This document shows positions 10,432 through 20,537 of a stretch of 64,000 bases of DNA, one piece after another (positions within the stretch are counted from its first letter, which is position 1; every line of letters begins with the position of its first letter). The position numbers were made by a program, and so were the translations under genes. The stretch comes from Candidatus Blochmanniella camponoti. Its GTDB lineage: Bacteria; Pseudomonadota; Gammaproteobacteria; Enterobacterales; Enterobacteriaceae. The stretch is taken from positions 1 through 64,000 of the forward strand of contig NZ_CP097751.1 in assembly GCF_023585825.1 (NCBI RefSeq), written 5' to 3'. The notes beneath the pieces are model-generated. The model did not search any database. It worked only from the letters and a program-made list of their open reading frames with translations, and was not told the DNA's origin.

Positions 10432-11319
10432 TTATGCATAAAAAATTATACTACTATATGTAGTATATTTTAATAATTTTTGATGTAATGGAGATAGATT
10501 TATTCCACGTGTTATAATACTGTTGATCCATGATGGTAAATAACTTTGAACTTGATAAGCAAGATGTTCAGTCTTAAATTCAGAAAAAATACAAGATCCT
10601 GTTCCTGTAAGTCGTGCTAATGCGAATTGCGACAAACACGCAAAAAACATCTTTATTTCAGGAGATATTTTTTTTATAATTTCTTCGAAATCGTTATGAA
10701 ATGAAACAGATAATAACTCTCTCATCGAACGAGATGGAGAATAACAATGGTTCTCTAATTCATACATTTGAAAACCCCACGAAGTACTAATTTGAATCGG
10801 CGGAATGAGAATGAGGTACCATTTTTTAGGAACAAAAACCGGTGTTAATATATTTCCAATACCTTCAGCAAATGCTGAACGCCCGTACAGAAAAACTGGC
10901 ACATCAGCTCCTAGCATCAAACCTAAATGCATTAAAACGTGTTTGTTCAAATAACATCGCCATTGTTGATTAAGTACCATCAATACAGTTGCCGCATTAG
11001 AAGAAGCGCCTCCTAAACCAGAGCCGATAGGCAATACTTTATCAAGAAAAATATCTGCACCGAATACCGGTTTTTTATTTGGCCAGCAATAATGTTGTAA
11101 TAATTTTGCTGCTCGTATAATTAAATTATCACAACATACCAAATCATTCATAATAGTAAATAATCGAATTCTACCATTATTTGTGACAAGTATTTTGATC
11201 GTATCACCATACTCAATCAATTGAAACAATGTCTGTAAGTAATGGTAGCCATCTGCACGACGCCCAGTTACGTATAAAAATAAATTAAGTTTTCCTGGAG
11301 AGGGCCATTGATAATTCAT
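10432..11319 (-). CDS. ispE: 4-diphosphocytidyl-2-C-methyl-D-erythritol kinase
   Basis: GHMP-family kinase of the MEP isoprenoid pathway, phosphorylating CDP-methylerythritol. WPSPGKLNLFLYVTGRRADGYH forms the N-terminal motif (longer than needed; the key part is PGKLNLFL), PIGSGLGGASSNAA is the ATP-binding glycine-rich loop, and RLTGTGSCIF is motif 3. 295 aa against 283 in E. coli. The ATG at 11319 overlaps the lolB stop (ATGA), with GGAA upstream, indicating translational coupling. Confidence 0.95.
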   Translation of the reverse strand: MNYQWPSPGKLNLFLYVTGRRADGYHYLQTLFQLIEYGDTIKILVTNNGRIRLFTIMNDLVCCDNLIIRAAKLLQHYCWPNKKPVFGADIFLDKVLPIGSGLGGASSNAATVLMVLNQQWRCYLNKHVLMHLGLMLGADVPVFLYGRSAFAEGIGNILTPVFVPKKWYLILIPPIQISTSWGFQMYELENHCYSPSRSMRELLSVSFHNDFEEIIKKISPEIKMFFACLSQFALARLTGTGSCIFSEFKTEHLAYQVQSYLPSWINSIITRGINLSPLHQKLLKYTTYSSIIFYA

Positions 11320-11933
11320 CGTACATTCCAATTATTAATTACTAGCTTAATATGATGTTGATCATAATACGCATCCAATACTTTAGGTAAAATTGGTATA
11401 CTATTAGTATAATAATGACGATAATATATAGATATATTTTTATTGCCATAACAACAATTTACATGAGATAAACAGCCGATAGCATTCAGATTATATTCTA
11501 CATTACTACCAGGTAATCCAATTATCCATTGTTGTAATTGTTTCAAAAAATAGTTGAAATCCACAATCCATTTTTGTATTTCATTTTTTAAATTATTATT
11601 TTGACAAATTATACCATTTAAAATACAAACAACTCCATTTTCTACAGATATAGAAATTATAGTTAACCCGAAAATATTAAATAATTTCATGCAATAATTA
11701 TTATCATTATTATGAATCCAAATAAACCTAAAATGCATCTTCTTTTGGTGATTAACTGAATAAATAATAGTACCTTGTGTTTGATAATAAAATATCCGGG
11801 ATATTGACTTCTTATGATTATTCCACATACATACCAATTTATCTTCATACAAACTAAAATTATGATGATAAACACAGGAAACACAGATCAACATCACTAT
11901 ACCCAACACTCGAAAACACCTATGTTGATACAT
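11316..11933 (-). CDS. lolB: Outer-membrane lipoprotein receptor LolB
   Basis: Receives lipoproteins from LolA and inserts them into the outer membrane. 205 aa, close to the 207 of E. coli. A hydrophobic leader ends in a lipobox-like LICVSC, so the Cys would be acylated. The family block QWIIGLPGSNVEYNLN (E. coli QWILGLPGDATDYKLD) and the C-terminal IKLVINNW support the call. Overall divergence is high, as usual for LolB in reduced genomes. Position before ispE is as in E. coli. Confidence 0.9.
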   Translation of the reverse strand: MYQHRCFRVLGIVMLICVSCVYHHNFSLYEDKLVCMWNNHKKSISRIFYYQTQGTIIYSVNHQKKMHFRFIWIHNNDNNYCMKLFNIFGLTIISISVENGVVCILNGIICQNNNLKNEIQKWIVDFNYFLKQLQQWIIGLPGSNVEYNLNAIGCLSHVNCCYGNKNISIYYRHYYTNSIPILPKVLDAYYDQHHIKLVINNWNVR

Positions 11934-12609
11934 TTAAATATTAAAATTTAAAAAACTATTTGCGAAAACATAAATTTTATTTATTGCATTCACGTTAACA
12001 TTCACATCTTAAATGTAATCATCTATTCACTAATCAAGAGAAATAATGTTTTGAATTATCTAAATATTTATTAAATTTGTTATTTAACATTTTTCAACAA
12101 AAACACACAATTTTTTCTATTTAATTCTTTAAATCTCAATACTTTAATTTTCACTATTGATTCAGATATTCATATATACATATTGCTTTATTAAATAAAT
12201 AATCATAATGATTAGGTATCATTTAAATTAATAAAAAATTAAACACTGTTTTGATAATCTTAATTATATACACAAATACAATCCTTAATGACTGTTAAAA
12301 ATTAATTTAATAACAAATATTCATTACTCACAAGGTACATATGTATTAAAAAATAAAAATTAAATTATTTTATAAATAAAAAATATATGATACCATTCTG
12401 GTATGTTGATACTTTGATATTTTTTATAAACAAACGTGTATAGTTCTGTTAATATTCACATGTAAATATGGTTTAAATATAATTTATAGCATATAAAAAA
12501 ATCCATAATATCTTCAAAAACGCAATATATACTTAAATTATATTGGTAATTATTGATGTTATCAATTTTTATCTAAACAAAAATCCACCTCTCCTTAAGA
12601 TAAAGATAT
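11934..12609. other. 676-bp spacer between divergent lolB and prfA
   Basis: In E. coli hemA occupies this place (lolB divergent from hemA-prfA). I see no readable hemA remnant. Only short dyads are present (7 bp at 12202-12216; 6 bp around 12390-12404). Promoters for both genes are expected here but none is convincing. Confidence 0.5.
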
Positions 12610-13692
12610 ATGAATCCTATCATTGTCAATAAACTAATAGCTTTACAGGAACGTTTTAATGTATTAGAAAAATTGCTCAATAAACCCAATGCTATTGATG
12701 ACAAAAAACGTTTTTGTACCTTAGCTAAGGAACACGCTCGACTATCTGAAATAGTTGTTTGTTTTGAACGTTGGTTAGATATAAAACAAGAAATAATTAA
12801 TACAAAAAAATTGCTCGCAGATATAGATATGCATGATATCGCGCAAGATGAGCTAAAAACATTCTATTTAAATCAGCGTAATATTGAAAAGAACTTAAAA
12901 ATACTACTATTACCCACTGATTCCAATGATAAGCTAGGTTGTTTTATTGAACTACGCGCTGGAACTGGCGGAAAAGAAGCAGCAATTTTTACGGGAGAAT
13001 TATTTCGAATGTATGCTCGTTATTCAGAGGTTCGTCGATGGAAAATAGAAATTATCAATGCTACTTATGGAGAATGCGGTGGTTATAAAGAAATTATTGC
13101 TAAAATTCCTTATAGAGGTGCATATAGTCTCTTAAAATTCGAATCTGGAGGACATCGCGTTCAAAGAATACCACATACTGAATCTCAAGGTCGCATTCAT
13201 ACTTCCACTTGCACAATCGCTGTAATTCCAGAGATACCAGATATCGAATTGCCTAGTATTGATCCTCATGATTTAAGAATCGATACCTTTCGATCATCAG
13301 GTGCAGGAGGACAACATGTAAATACTACCGATTCAGCAATCCGTATTACCCATGTACCAAGTGGATTGGTTGTGGAATGCCAAGACGAACGCTCACAACA
13401 TAAAAATAAAGCCAAAGCATTATCAGTACTGGGTTCGCGATTGCATGATATTGAAATGAAACGTCGACAACAAGAAGTATCCTATACCCGGCGTAACTTA
13501 CTAGGTACCGGAGATCGATCTGATCGAATTCGTACATATAATTTTCAACAAGGTCGAGTTACTGATCATCGCATTTCTCTTACATCATATAAATTAAACG
13601 AAATAATGAACGGAGAATTAGATATATTGATACAACCTATCTTTAATCAACATCAATCCGATCAACTTAATAAATTATTAGAGTTAGAATAA
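12610..13692 (+). CDS. prfA: Peptide chain release factor 1
   Basis: Recognises UAA and UAG stop codons and triggers peptide release. 360 aa, the same length as E. coli RF1. The GGQ motif is at residues 233-235 ([13 protein letters not shown]). The codon-reading PxT motif is present as PHT within [15 protein letters not shown], where E. coli has [12 protein letters not shown] marks domain 2. The stop overlaps the prmC start by one base (TAATG), so RF1 and its methylase are co-translated. Confidence 0.97.
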   Translation: MNPIIVNKLIALQERFNVLEKLLNKPNAIDDKKRFCTLAKEHARLSEIVVCFERWLDIKQEIINTKKLLADIDMHDIAQDELKTFYLNQRNIEKNLKILLLPTDSNDKLGCFIELRAGTGGKEAAIFTGELFRMYARYSEVRRWKIEIINATYGECGGYKEIIAKIPYRGAYSLLKFESGGHRVQRIPHTESQGRIHTSTCTIAVIPEIPDIELPSIDPHDLRIDTFRSSGAGGQHVNTTDSAIRITHVPSGLVVECQDERSQHKNKAKALSVLGSRLHDIEMKRRQQEVSYTRRNLLGTGDRSDRIRTYNFQQGRVTDHRISLTSYKLNEIMNGELDILIQPIFNQHQSDQLNKLLELE

Positions 13693-14528
13693 TGACATGG
13701 GATCAATGGTTACATTGGGCCAATTTAAAACTAAAAAAATCCATCAGCCCAAAAAGAGACGCAGAGATTATTTTAGGCCAAGTTACCAAAAAATCTCGTA
13801 CTCAATTGTTAGCATTTGGAGAATCATTATTAGAATATGACACTATTATTCAGTTAAGATCTTTAATCTATCGAAGAAAAAAAGGAGAGCCTATAGCCTA
13901 TCTCGTTGGTTCAAAGGAATTTTGGTCCTTAGACCTTAAAGTTTCACCGGGTACGTTCATTCCTAGACCAGACACTGAATGCTTAGTAAAACATGTATTC
14001 GATTTATTAAAAGTATCTCACTTAAATGTTTTAGACTTAGGAACTGGAGTAGGCACAATAGCTTTAGCTCTTGCATCAGAACGACCAAACTGGAATATTA
14101 CAGGAATAGACTCTCAAAAAAAAGCATTATTTCTTGCTCATAAAAATAAGCTTTTACTTAATTTTAAAAATGTAAAATTTATATATGGAAATTGGTTTAA
14201 ATATTTAAGAAAGAAAAAATTTAATCTCATTGTGAGTAATCCACCATATATCGATAAAAATGATTCATGTTTACAATCTAGAGATATGGTTTTTGAGCCC
14301 AAAAATGCATTAGTATCAGAACAAAAAGGTTTAGAAGATTTAACAGTAATTTGCAAACATTCCACTCAACATTTGCGTCAAAATGGATGGCTGGTGTTGG
14401 AACATGGATGGAATCAAGGAAATTATATGCGCACGTTATTTTTTAAATTTGGATTTACTCATATCCATACAATACGTGATTATCATAATTATGAACGCGT
14501 AACATACGGAAAATGGAAATCCCATTAA
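13692..14528 (+). CDS. prmC: Release factor glutamine methyltransferase PrmC
   Basis: Methylates the Gln of the GGQ motif of release factors. 278 aa, as in E. coli. The SAM-binding loop LDLGTGVGTIALALA and the catalytic NPPY at residues 183-186 are intact. The N-terminal helical domain ends near the PIAYLVGSKEFW segment. It overlaps prfA by one base. Confidence 0.96.
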   Translation: MTWDQWLHWANLKLKKSISPKRDAEIILGQVTKKSRTQLLAFGESLLEYDTIIQLRSLIYRRKKGEPIAYLVGSKEFWSLDLKVSPGTFIPRPDTECLVKHVFDLLKVSHLNVLDLGTGVGTIALALASERPNWNITGIDSQKKALFLAHKNKLLLNFKNVKFIYGNWFKYLRKKKFNLIVSNPPYIDKNDSCLQSRDMVFEPKNALVSEQKGLEDLTVICKHSTQHLRQNGWLVLEHGWNQGNYMRTLFFKFGFTHIHTIRDYHNYERVTYGKWKSH

Positions 14529-14862
14529 AATATTATATTAATAAACACAAATAAATAGTACAATATTTAACTGACAGAATAATATGAGTTAAATAAATAA
14601 ATTAAAAACCAATAAAAAATCACAACTTGAATGCCCGTAAGAACAAGATATTTATATCTAAAAAAATCATATTTTTGCTGTATAAGTATTAAATTTAACT
14701 AATATTTTTTATTATAGTGGATTCCCTTGGTTAAATTATAGGTAATTAATGATCATTACGTGGCTGATACACTATGGTAATCTTTAATAAATATTAATAA
14801 TATTACTGATAAATTTTACAGTTTTATAATCTTAAAATTAAAAAAATATTGGAAATACATAT
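14529..14862. other. 334-bp spacer between prmC and kdsA
   Basis: In E. coli sirB2 and sirB1 lie here; both are gone and no remnant is readable. AT-rich sequence without a clear promoter or hairpin. Confidence 0.5.
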
Positions 14863-15696
14863 ATGCAACAATTAATAGTCAATATCTCTAATATAAAAGT
14901 ATCCAATAATTTACCGTTTGTGTTATTTGGAGGAATGAATGTTTTGGAGTCACGAGACATAACCATAAAAGTTTGCGAGCATTATGTAAACATAACTCAT
15001 AAACTCAATATACCTCATATATTCAAAGCATCTTTCGACAAAGCAAATCGTTCATCAATTGACTCATATCGTGGACCAGGATTAGAAGAAGGGTTGCGCT
15101 TATTTCAAGAATTACAGGAAATATTTGGAGTTAAACTTATGACTGATGTACATGAAATTTACCAAGTAAAAACTGTATCAGAAGTAGTAGACGTACTACA
15201 GATTCCTGCGTTTTTAGCTCGTCAAACTGATTTAATTGCATCTATCGCGCAGACTGGTATGCCAATTAATATAAAAAAACCACAATATATGAGCCCTACA
15301 CAAATCGTACATATTGTTAAGAAATGTCGTTCATTTAGCAATAAAAAAATTATTTTATGTGAACGAGGAACTTTATTTGGTTATGATAACTTGATAGTTG
15401 ATATGCTAGGATTCAACATAATGAATCACATTTCTAAAGGCTGTCCGATAATAGTAGATGTTACGCATGCTTTGCAAAGACGTAATCCATTAAGTCCTAT
15501 TTCTGGAGGAAGAAACAGACAAATTTATGATCTAGCTAGAGCTAGCACAGCGGTAGGCATAGCCGGGTTGTTTCTTGAGGCACACCCCAATCCCTGTCGT
15601 GCTAAATGTGATGGATCCTCTGCATTACCCTTAAATCAATTAGAACATTTTTTAACACAAATGAAAGCTATTGATGAACTAGTCAAATCTTTTTAA
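14863..15696 (+). CDS. kdsA: KDO-8-phosphate synthase
   Basis: Condenses arabinose 5-phosphate with PEP to give KDO-8-phosphate for lipopolysaccharide. 277 aa versus 284 in E. coli; the C-terminal tail is a few residues shorter. Conserved stretches: [48 protein letters not shown] [16 protein letters not shown], and [19 protein letters not shown]. With kdsB, lpxK and msbA in this window it shows that a KDO-lipid A outer leaflet is kept. Confidence 0.97.
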   Translation: MQQLIVNISNIKVSNNLPFVLFGGMNVLESRDITIKVCEHYVNITHKLNIPHIFKASFDKANRSSIDSYRGPGLEEGLRLFQELQEIFGVKLMTDVHEIYQVKTVSEVVDVLQIPAFLARQTDLIASIAQTGMPINIKKPQYMSPTQIVHIVKKCRSFSNKKIILCERGTLFGYDNLIVDMLGFNIMNHISKGCPIIVDVTHALQRRNPLSPISGGRNRQIYDLARASTAVGIAGLFLEAHPNPCRAKCDGSSALPLNQLEHFLTQMKAIDELVKSF

Positions 15697-16903
15697 AATC
15701 TCACACTAAAATCTTGAATTAATAATAAAAAATGTTCTAATTGAAAATCATTTTTAAAAAAAAACACACAAATTTTTATATTTCATATAAAAATCTTGAA
15801 TTCATTTTATTTGCCATGCAATTAGGAATATTTACAATTTCTAAAATTACCATAATCATGATGATATCTGTTTAAAAAAATTTTTAATCAAAATATATAA
15901 ATTCAATAACACAATGTATACCAATTACAGTAAAAAAAATTATCATAAATTCAATATAAATAAATCAAACATTTAATGTTTTACAATTAAGTTTTACTGA
16001 GCTTAGTACCAATAATAAATAAGAATATGATCCTAAAACAACTTACAATATAACATTAACTCAAAAATCATAAAAAATGATATTTATTGATTTTCTAAAC
16101 TTTGTTAGATATCTATCATTTTTTTTGTTATCATTTATAAATTTTATTATTATAATATAGATTTTGAATTTTTGTTCATGTTCATCAATATTATTGCATT
16201 AATGATAATTAATGACAGATTATATCTATATCATGTATATGATATAACTTATTACGATTAGTGTGTTGACTTTTATAAAAAACCATATCAATAATATTGA
16301 AAATCTTACATCATTGAATGTATCAAGAATTATAATGATAAAATATGATTATTTAAACAAAAAATACAATGCAATAAAGTATACAAAATACTATTAAATG
16401 GTGTCTTATGTCTTTATGTAGTAAATAAAAAATAAATATATATATTAGTTACCTATAAATATTCGTTTTTTTAAAGAATTCTTGGGCATTTTATTGCAAA
16501 TAGACTTAAATTATCTTATATTTCATCAGATTTTTTAATTACATATTAATGAAAAATTTTAATACAGAATTAACTTGATTTTAAGCGTTAAATGTGTTGA
16601 ATAATTGATTAGAAAATTTTTTTTATTTTAAAAAACCATAATCTTTATAAACTCAAGATAGAAAGAATTATCAATTTTTACAAATAGACTGATTAAACCC
16701 AAATATAACAGAAACTACTAATCATAAGTTCCAGCATTTGGTAGAACATAAAAAAGAATCAACTTCTAAACATAAACCTCGTATACTTCTTATAAAATGT
16801 ATATGTATTAATTAAACAATTAATATTATTATTAATAATTGAAAAAACATCAGTTAAATTAAACATAGTTTTAGTGTTTTTATATTATTCACATATAATA
16901 ATA
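15697..16903. other. 1.2-kb gene-poor region downstream of kdsA
   Basis: No open frame of useful length and no RNA gene recognised. The sequence is very AT-rich with short homopolymer runs. It ends at a probable yebC relic on the minus strand and the thrS relic on the plus strand, so it is most likely eroded coding DNA. Confidence 0.5.
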
Positions 16904-17159
16904 TTATAATAGAATGAAATAAGTGTTACTATGTAAGGAAAATATTTCATAAGCATCCAATAAATTTAAAATCTTTACAAGTACTCTATTATTTTCTTCA
17001 ACGTAAATTATGTTGTCCCTATAATGTGATTTAGGGATAATAATTGAATATATAAATGATATATTTAATGATTCTACATGGTGTAGTATAGCATCCAATG
17101 AAAAATTGAAAATAGACTTAAAACGTTCAATACTATTATAACAAATGATTGTATGAAAT
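16904..17159 (-). pseudogene. Probable relic of yebC (3' part)
   Basis: An 85-codon open stretch without a credible start. Its translation resembles the C-terminal domain of YebC-type regulators: CYNSIERF matches the VYTSPEDF region, SIIIPKS the SMIPST region, EENNRVLVKILNLLDA the ETAPKLMRLIDML region, and HSN the YHN near the end. The match needs small insertions and deletions, and no YebC N-terminus is present because the frame closes 24 bp before the thrS relic. It could also be a chance open frame. Confidence 0.38.
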
Positions 17160-17183
17160 ATTTATAGTATGAATGAATCATGA

Positions 17184-17862
17184 ATGTTTGCTGTAACTTT
17201 ACGAAACGAAAAATCAATATAATTATATTGTATCTCTTCTATAACTTTATCGAGATACGCATTTCAATTTACGTAAAAAAATTATTTATTTAAGCAGACA
17301 ATGGTGAAGTTTATTGATATTGTTGATTTAATACATCATAATTTAAACATTGGGTTTATTATACAGACTATGATGTAAGATAACATGTGATTACTTTCTT
17401 GCGCGTGTTCATTAGAACACGCAGTGAAAAAATTAATCTATTATAATGCAAACCAAATAGTATTCAGTCCAACAACAAACATAGGATTTTATTATGACAT
17501 AGATCTCTATTATTACCTTCTCAAGATAACCTAGTAATTATAGGGAACACAGCTAATACTTGCTAATAAAAATACAAATATTATAACCAACGTTATCTAC
17601 AAGAAAACCAAATAAACTTTATCCATCATTTTCTGAAAATATATAAAATATCAGTTATAAATGAAAAATATTTACCTTATTGAATATGCCAGGTTATATT
17701 ATCATGAAAAATATATAAATATATATATCATGGACTACATACTCGATATCAATTTTTATCAGAATTTTAAATTATCTAAAATTTCTGAATTTTACTAAAT
17801 AGAAAACAGTAAAATAAAAAATTACACGTATTCGTGGTCTTTATAGAACTAAAAAAATAATA
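17184..17862 (+). pseudogene. thrS: Decayed 5' third of thrS (TGS and editing domains)
   Basis: One frame from the ATG at 17184 aligns with E. coli ThrRS residues 1 to ~190 at almost identical spacing but has stops (codons 13, 31, 65, 69, 117, 118 and more). Readable blocks: VTLRNEKS; KFIDIVDLIHHN (E. coli ELVDACDLIEND) at codons 42-53; LSCACSLEHAVKKL (HSCAHLLGHAIKQL) at 71-84; NIGFYYDIDL (DNGFYYDVDL) at 99-108; LYYHEKYINI (LYFHEEYVDM) at 171-180; and NFKLSKI. The four editing-site ligands are lost: His73 to Leu, His77 to Cys, Cys182 to Tyr, His186 to Tyr. A net one-base frameshift near 17797-17820 separates it from the open catalytic part. From 17184 to the thrS stop is 1924 bp, the length of a full thrS gene. 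Confidence 0.88.
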
Positions 17863-19107
17863 ATGTATAACGCACAAAATATGTCACAAATACTTAAAAA
17901 AAATGATCATCGCAACCTTGCGAAACAACTACACTTATACCATACACAAAAAGATGCTCCCGGTATGGTATTTTGGCATCAAAATGGATGGATTTTATTA
18001 CAAGAATTAAAAAAAATTATACGAGCGCAACTTAAAGTATATAAATATCAAGAAGTGAAAAGTCCTGCCATGATTAATCATACATTATGGAAAAAAACAG
18101 GCCACTGGGATAATTATCATGAACATATATTTACTACTTCTTCAGAAAGTCATGAATATTGTATTAAACCGATGAATTGTCCGGGACATATTCAAATTTT
18201 TAATCAAGGTATTAAGTCTTATAAAGATTTGCCTTATCGTATAGCTGAATTTGGAAATTGTCATAGAAACGAACCATCTGGGTCTTTACATGGACTCATG
18301 AGAACACGCGAATTTACCCAAGATGATGGTCACATTTTTTGTACAAAAACACAAATATTCGACGAATTAAACCACTGTATTAAAATGATGTATGATGTAT
18401 ATAATACATTCGGTTTTAAAACGATTTTAGTAAAATTATCTACTCGCCCTACAAAGCGAATTGGTACAGATTTGACATGGGATATGGCAGAACAACATTT
18501 ATCTACTGTACTTCAACACAATAATATTTCATTTCAATATCAACCTAATGATGGTGCATTTTATGGTCCTAAAATAGAATTTGCTTTACTTGATTCTTTA
18601 GATAGAACTTGGCAATGTGGTACAATACAATTAGATTTTTCTTTGCCAAATCTATTAAACGCACGTTATATCGATCATCATAATAGTCGCGTAGTCCCCG
18701 TAATGATTCATAGAGCAATCCTTGGTTCTATGGAACGATTTATTGGTTTAATAACAGAAGAATATGCAGGATTTTTCCCAACATGGTTAGCCCCAACACA
18801 GGTTGTGCTCATGAATGTTAGTGATCAACAATCTGAATATATTTCTGTTATAGAAAAAAAACTAATAAATAAAAAAATAAGAACAAAAGTAGACTTGAGA
18901 AATGAGAAAATAGGATTTAAAATTCGTTATTACACCTTACAACGTATACCTTATATGTTAATTTGCGGAAATAAAGAAATGAATCATAATACAGTAGCTA
19001 TACGTACATATCGAGGTCAAACATTAAAAAACTGCAACATTGACATATTTATAAAAAAATTATTACGTGAAATTAACAGTTACAGTCTTCATCAAATGGA
19101 GGAATGA
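17863..19107 (+). CDS. thrS: Threonyl-tRNA synthetase, catalytic and anticodon domains only
   Basis: Charges tRNA-Thr. The 414-aa open frame corresponds to E. coli ThrRS from about residue 227 to the end (642). The class II core is complete: motif 2 region [11 protein letters not shown], and the three zinc ligands of the aminoacylation site (Cys in KPMNCPGH, His in QDDGHIFC, His in [14 protein letters not shown]). The anticodon-binding domain follows ([23 protein letters not shown]). The TGS and editing domains are missing from the frame and lie decayed just upstream. No good ribosome-binding site precedes the ATG at 17863 and the next Met is six codons on, so the start is uncertain. The stop codon overlaps the infC ribosome-binding region. 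Confidence 0.92.
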   Translation: MYNAQNMSQILKKNDHRNLAKQLHLYHTQKDAPGMVFWHQNGWILLQELKKIIRAQLKVYKYQEVKSPAMINHTLWKKTGHWDNYHEHIFTTSSESHEYCIKPMNCPGHIQIFNQGIKSYKDLPYRIAEFGNCHRNEPSGSLHGLMRTREFTQDDGHIFCTKTQIFDELNHCIKMMYDVYNTFGFKTILVKLSTRPTKRIGTDLTWDMAEQHLSTVLQHNNISFQYQPNDGAFYGPKIEFALLDSLDRTWQCGTIQLDFSLPNLLNARYIDHHNSRVVPVMIHRAILGSMERFIGLITEEYAGFFPTWLAPTQVVLMNVSDQQSEYISVIEKKLINKKIRTKVDLRNEKIGFKIRYYTLQRIPYMLICGNKEMNHNTVAIRTYRGQTLKNCNIDIFIKKLLREINSYSLHQMEE

Positions 19108-19113
19108 CATATT
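19098..19113 (+). promoter_or_regulatory. infC ribosome-binding site with AUU start region
   Basis: GGAGG at 19098-19102 lies inside the end of thrS. Eight bases later comes ATT (19111), followed by a second ATT (19114). E. coli infC has the same GGAGGAAT context and the rare AUU start by which IF3 represses its own synthesis. No ATG or GTG start fits the homologous N-terminus. Confidence 0.8.
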
Positions 19114-19653
19114 ATTAAATTCGCAAAAAAAATACAATCAATACGATTACATCGTATTAACAGAGAAATTAGTTCTGCAAAAGTCCGTCTAACCGGAGTA
19201 GACGGAAAACAAATTGGTGTGGTTAGTTTATATGAAGCGCTGAAGCAATCCGAAGACATCGGTCTTGATTTAGTTGAAGTTAGCCCTAATTCCGATCCAC
19301 CTGTGTGTAGGATTATGAACTACGGTAAATTTTTATACGAAAAGAATAAATCTACAAAAGAACAAAAGAAAAAACAAAAGGTGATTCATGTCAAAGAAAT
19401 AAAATTCAGACCAGGCACTGATGAAGGAGACTATCAAGTCAAATTACGCAATTTAATTAAATTCCTTAATGAAGGAGATAAAGTCAGAATCACCTTACGT
19501 TTTAGAGGAGGAGAGTTGGCGCACCATCAACTTGGAGCAAAAATACTATACCGAATACGTCATGAATTACATGAGTTAACAACAGTAGAATTTTTTTCTA
19601 ATAAAATTGAAGGGCGCCAAATGACTATGATTTTAGCGCCAAAAAAGAAATAA
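19111..19653 (+). CDS. infC: Translation initiation factor IF-3 (AUU start)
   Basis: Binds the 30S subunit, prevents early 50S joining and proofreads start codons. The homologous frame runs upstream of the first GTG (19219) to an [21 protein letters not shown] aligns with E. coli RINGEIRAQEVRLTGLEG. Starting at 19111 gives 180 aa, at 19114 179 aa; E. coli has 180. The spacing to GGAGG favours 19111, the protein alignment 19114. Conserved blocks: [34 protein letters not shown], and [16 protein letters not shown]. Gene order thrS-infC-rpmI-rplT is the classical one. Confidence 0.93.
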   Translation: MIKFAKKIQSIRLHRINREISSAKVRLTGVDGKQIGVVSLYEALKQSEDIGLDLVEVSPNSDPPVCRIMNYGKFLYEKNKSTKEQKKKQKVIHVKEIKFRPGTDEGDYQVKLRNLIKFLNEGDKVRITLRFRGGELAHHQLGAKILYRIRHELHELTTVEFFSNKIEGRQMTMILAPKKK

Positions 19654-19717
19654 TAATTTCACATTATCTATATATCAGCGTCGATGCATATAATGAAAAA
19701 ATTATAGGGATTAGTTT

Positions 19718-19915
19718 ATGCCTAAAATTAAAACACTTCAAGCAGCTAGCAAACGATTTAAAATAACAGCTTTAGGGAAATGTAAGCATAAACATGCTTA
19801 TATGCGACATATTTTAACAAAAAAATCTACAAAACATAAGCGTCATTTGCGTCAAAAATCTATACTCCCTAAAATTTATTTAACTACAATTATGAAGTAT
19901 TTACCATATATATAA
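19718..19915 (+). CDS. rpmI: 50S ribosomal protein L35
   Basis: 65 aa, as in E. coli, and highly basic: [15 protein letters not shown] at the start, [16 protein letters not shown] in the middle, LRQKSIL near the end. It lies between infC and rplT, as in other enterobacteria. GGGA lies about nine bases before the ATG. Confidence 0.96.
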   Translation: MPKIKTLQAASKRFKITALGKCKHKHAYMRHILTKKSTKHKRHLRQKSILPKIYLTTIMKYLPYI

Positions 19916-19923
19916 ATTAATGC

Positions 19924-19942
19924 TATCCTAATAATTAGGATA
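19924..19942 (+). promoter_or_regulatory. 8-bp hairpin between rpmI and rplT
   Basis: Arms 19924-19931 and 19935-19942 with loop TAA, 46 bp before rplT. In E. coli L20 represses rpmI-rplT through structured mRNA, mainly upstream of rpmI and in the rpmI-rplT region. Whether this stem takes part is unknown. Confidence 0.3.
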
Positions 19943-19988
19943 AACTTCAATATATGCCATCGCTTACATTATTAGGAGAGCAATACAT

Positions 19989-20351
19989 ATGACACGAGTA
20001 AAAAATAGTGTAGTAGCCCATGCTCGCCATAAAAAAATTTTAAAACAAGCAGCAGGTTACTATGGCGCAAGATCACGTACTTATCGTGTTGCCTATCAAT
20101 CAGTTATAAAATCTGGACAATATTCTTATCGCGATCGTCGTCAGAAGAAACGTTTATTTCGTCGATTGTGGATTAACCGCATCAACGCTGCATCACGTAA
20201 ATATGGTATATCTTATAATTACTTAATAAATGGATTACAAAAGTCTGATGTGTGTATTAACAGAAAAATGCTTGCTGATATAGCTATTTTTGATAGAAAG
20301 ACTTTCTCTGCTTTAATCGATAAAGCAAAGATTAATTTAGAACATACATAA
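19989..20351 (+). CDS. rplT: 50S ribosomal protein L20
   Basis: 120 aa (E. coli 118). Basic N-terminal helix region [20 protein letters not shown], then [22 protein letters not shown], and LADIAIFD in the C-terminal globular domain. The strong AGGAG lies about ten bases before the ATG. It closes the infC-rpmI-rplT block before pheST. Confidence 0.97.
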   Translation: MTRVKNSVVAHARHKKILKQAAGYYGARSRTYRVAYQSVIKSGQYSYRDRRQKKRLFRRLWINRINAASRKYGISYNYLINGLQKSDVCINRKMLADIAIFDRKTFSALIDKAKINLEHT

Positions 20352-20537
20352 ATCTACTCAATCAAAAATACATGTTCATGAAATATTAAATTCATAACGA
20401 TAATACAACAAACTGGTATTAATAAGATTTAATAATTAACACAGTTAATCAAATTGAAATATCACAACCAATTATTAATATATATTTTAAATTAATAAAA
20501 GATAGCACTATATGAATATAGTGACACGAGGATATTT

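Noticed and set aside
20352..20537. Search for a pheM leader peptide and Phe attenuator before pheS
   Set aside because: No short frame rich in Phe codons; only a 6-bp stem (CACTAT/ATAGTG) just before the ribosome-binding site.
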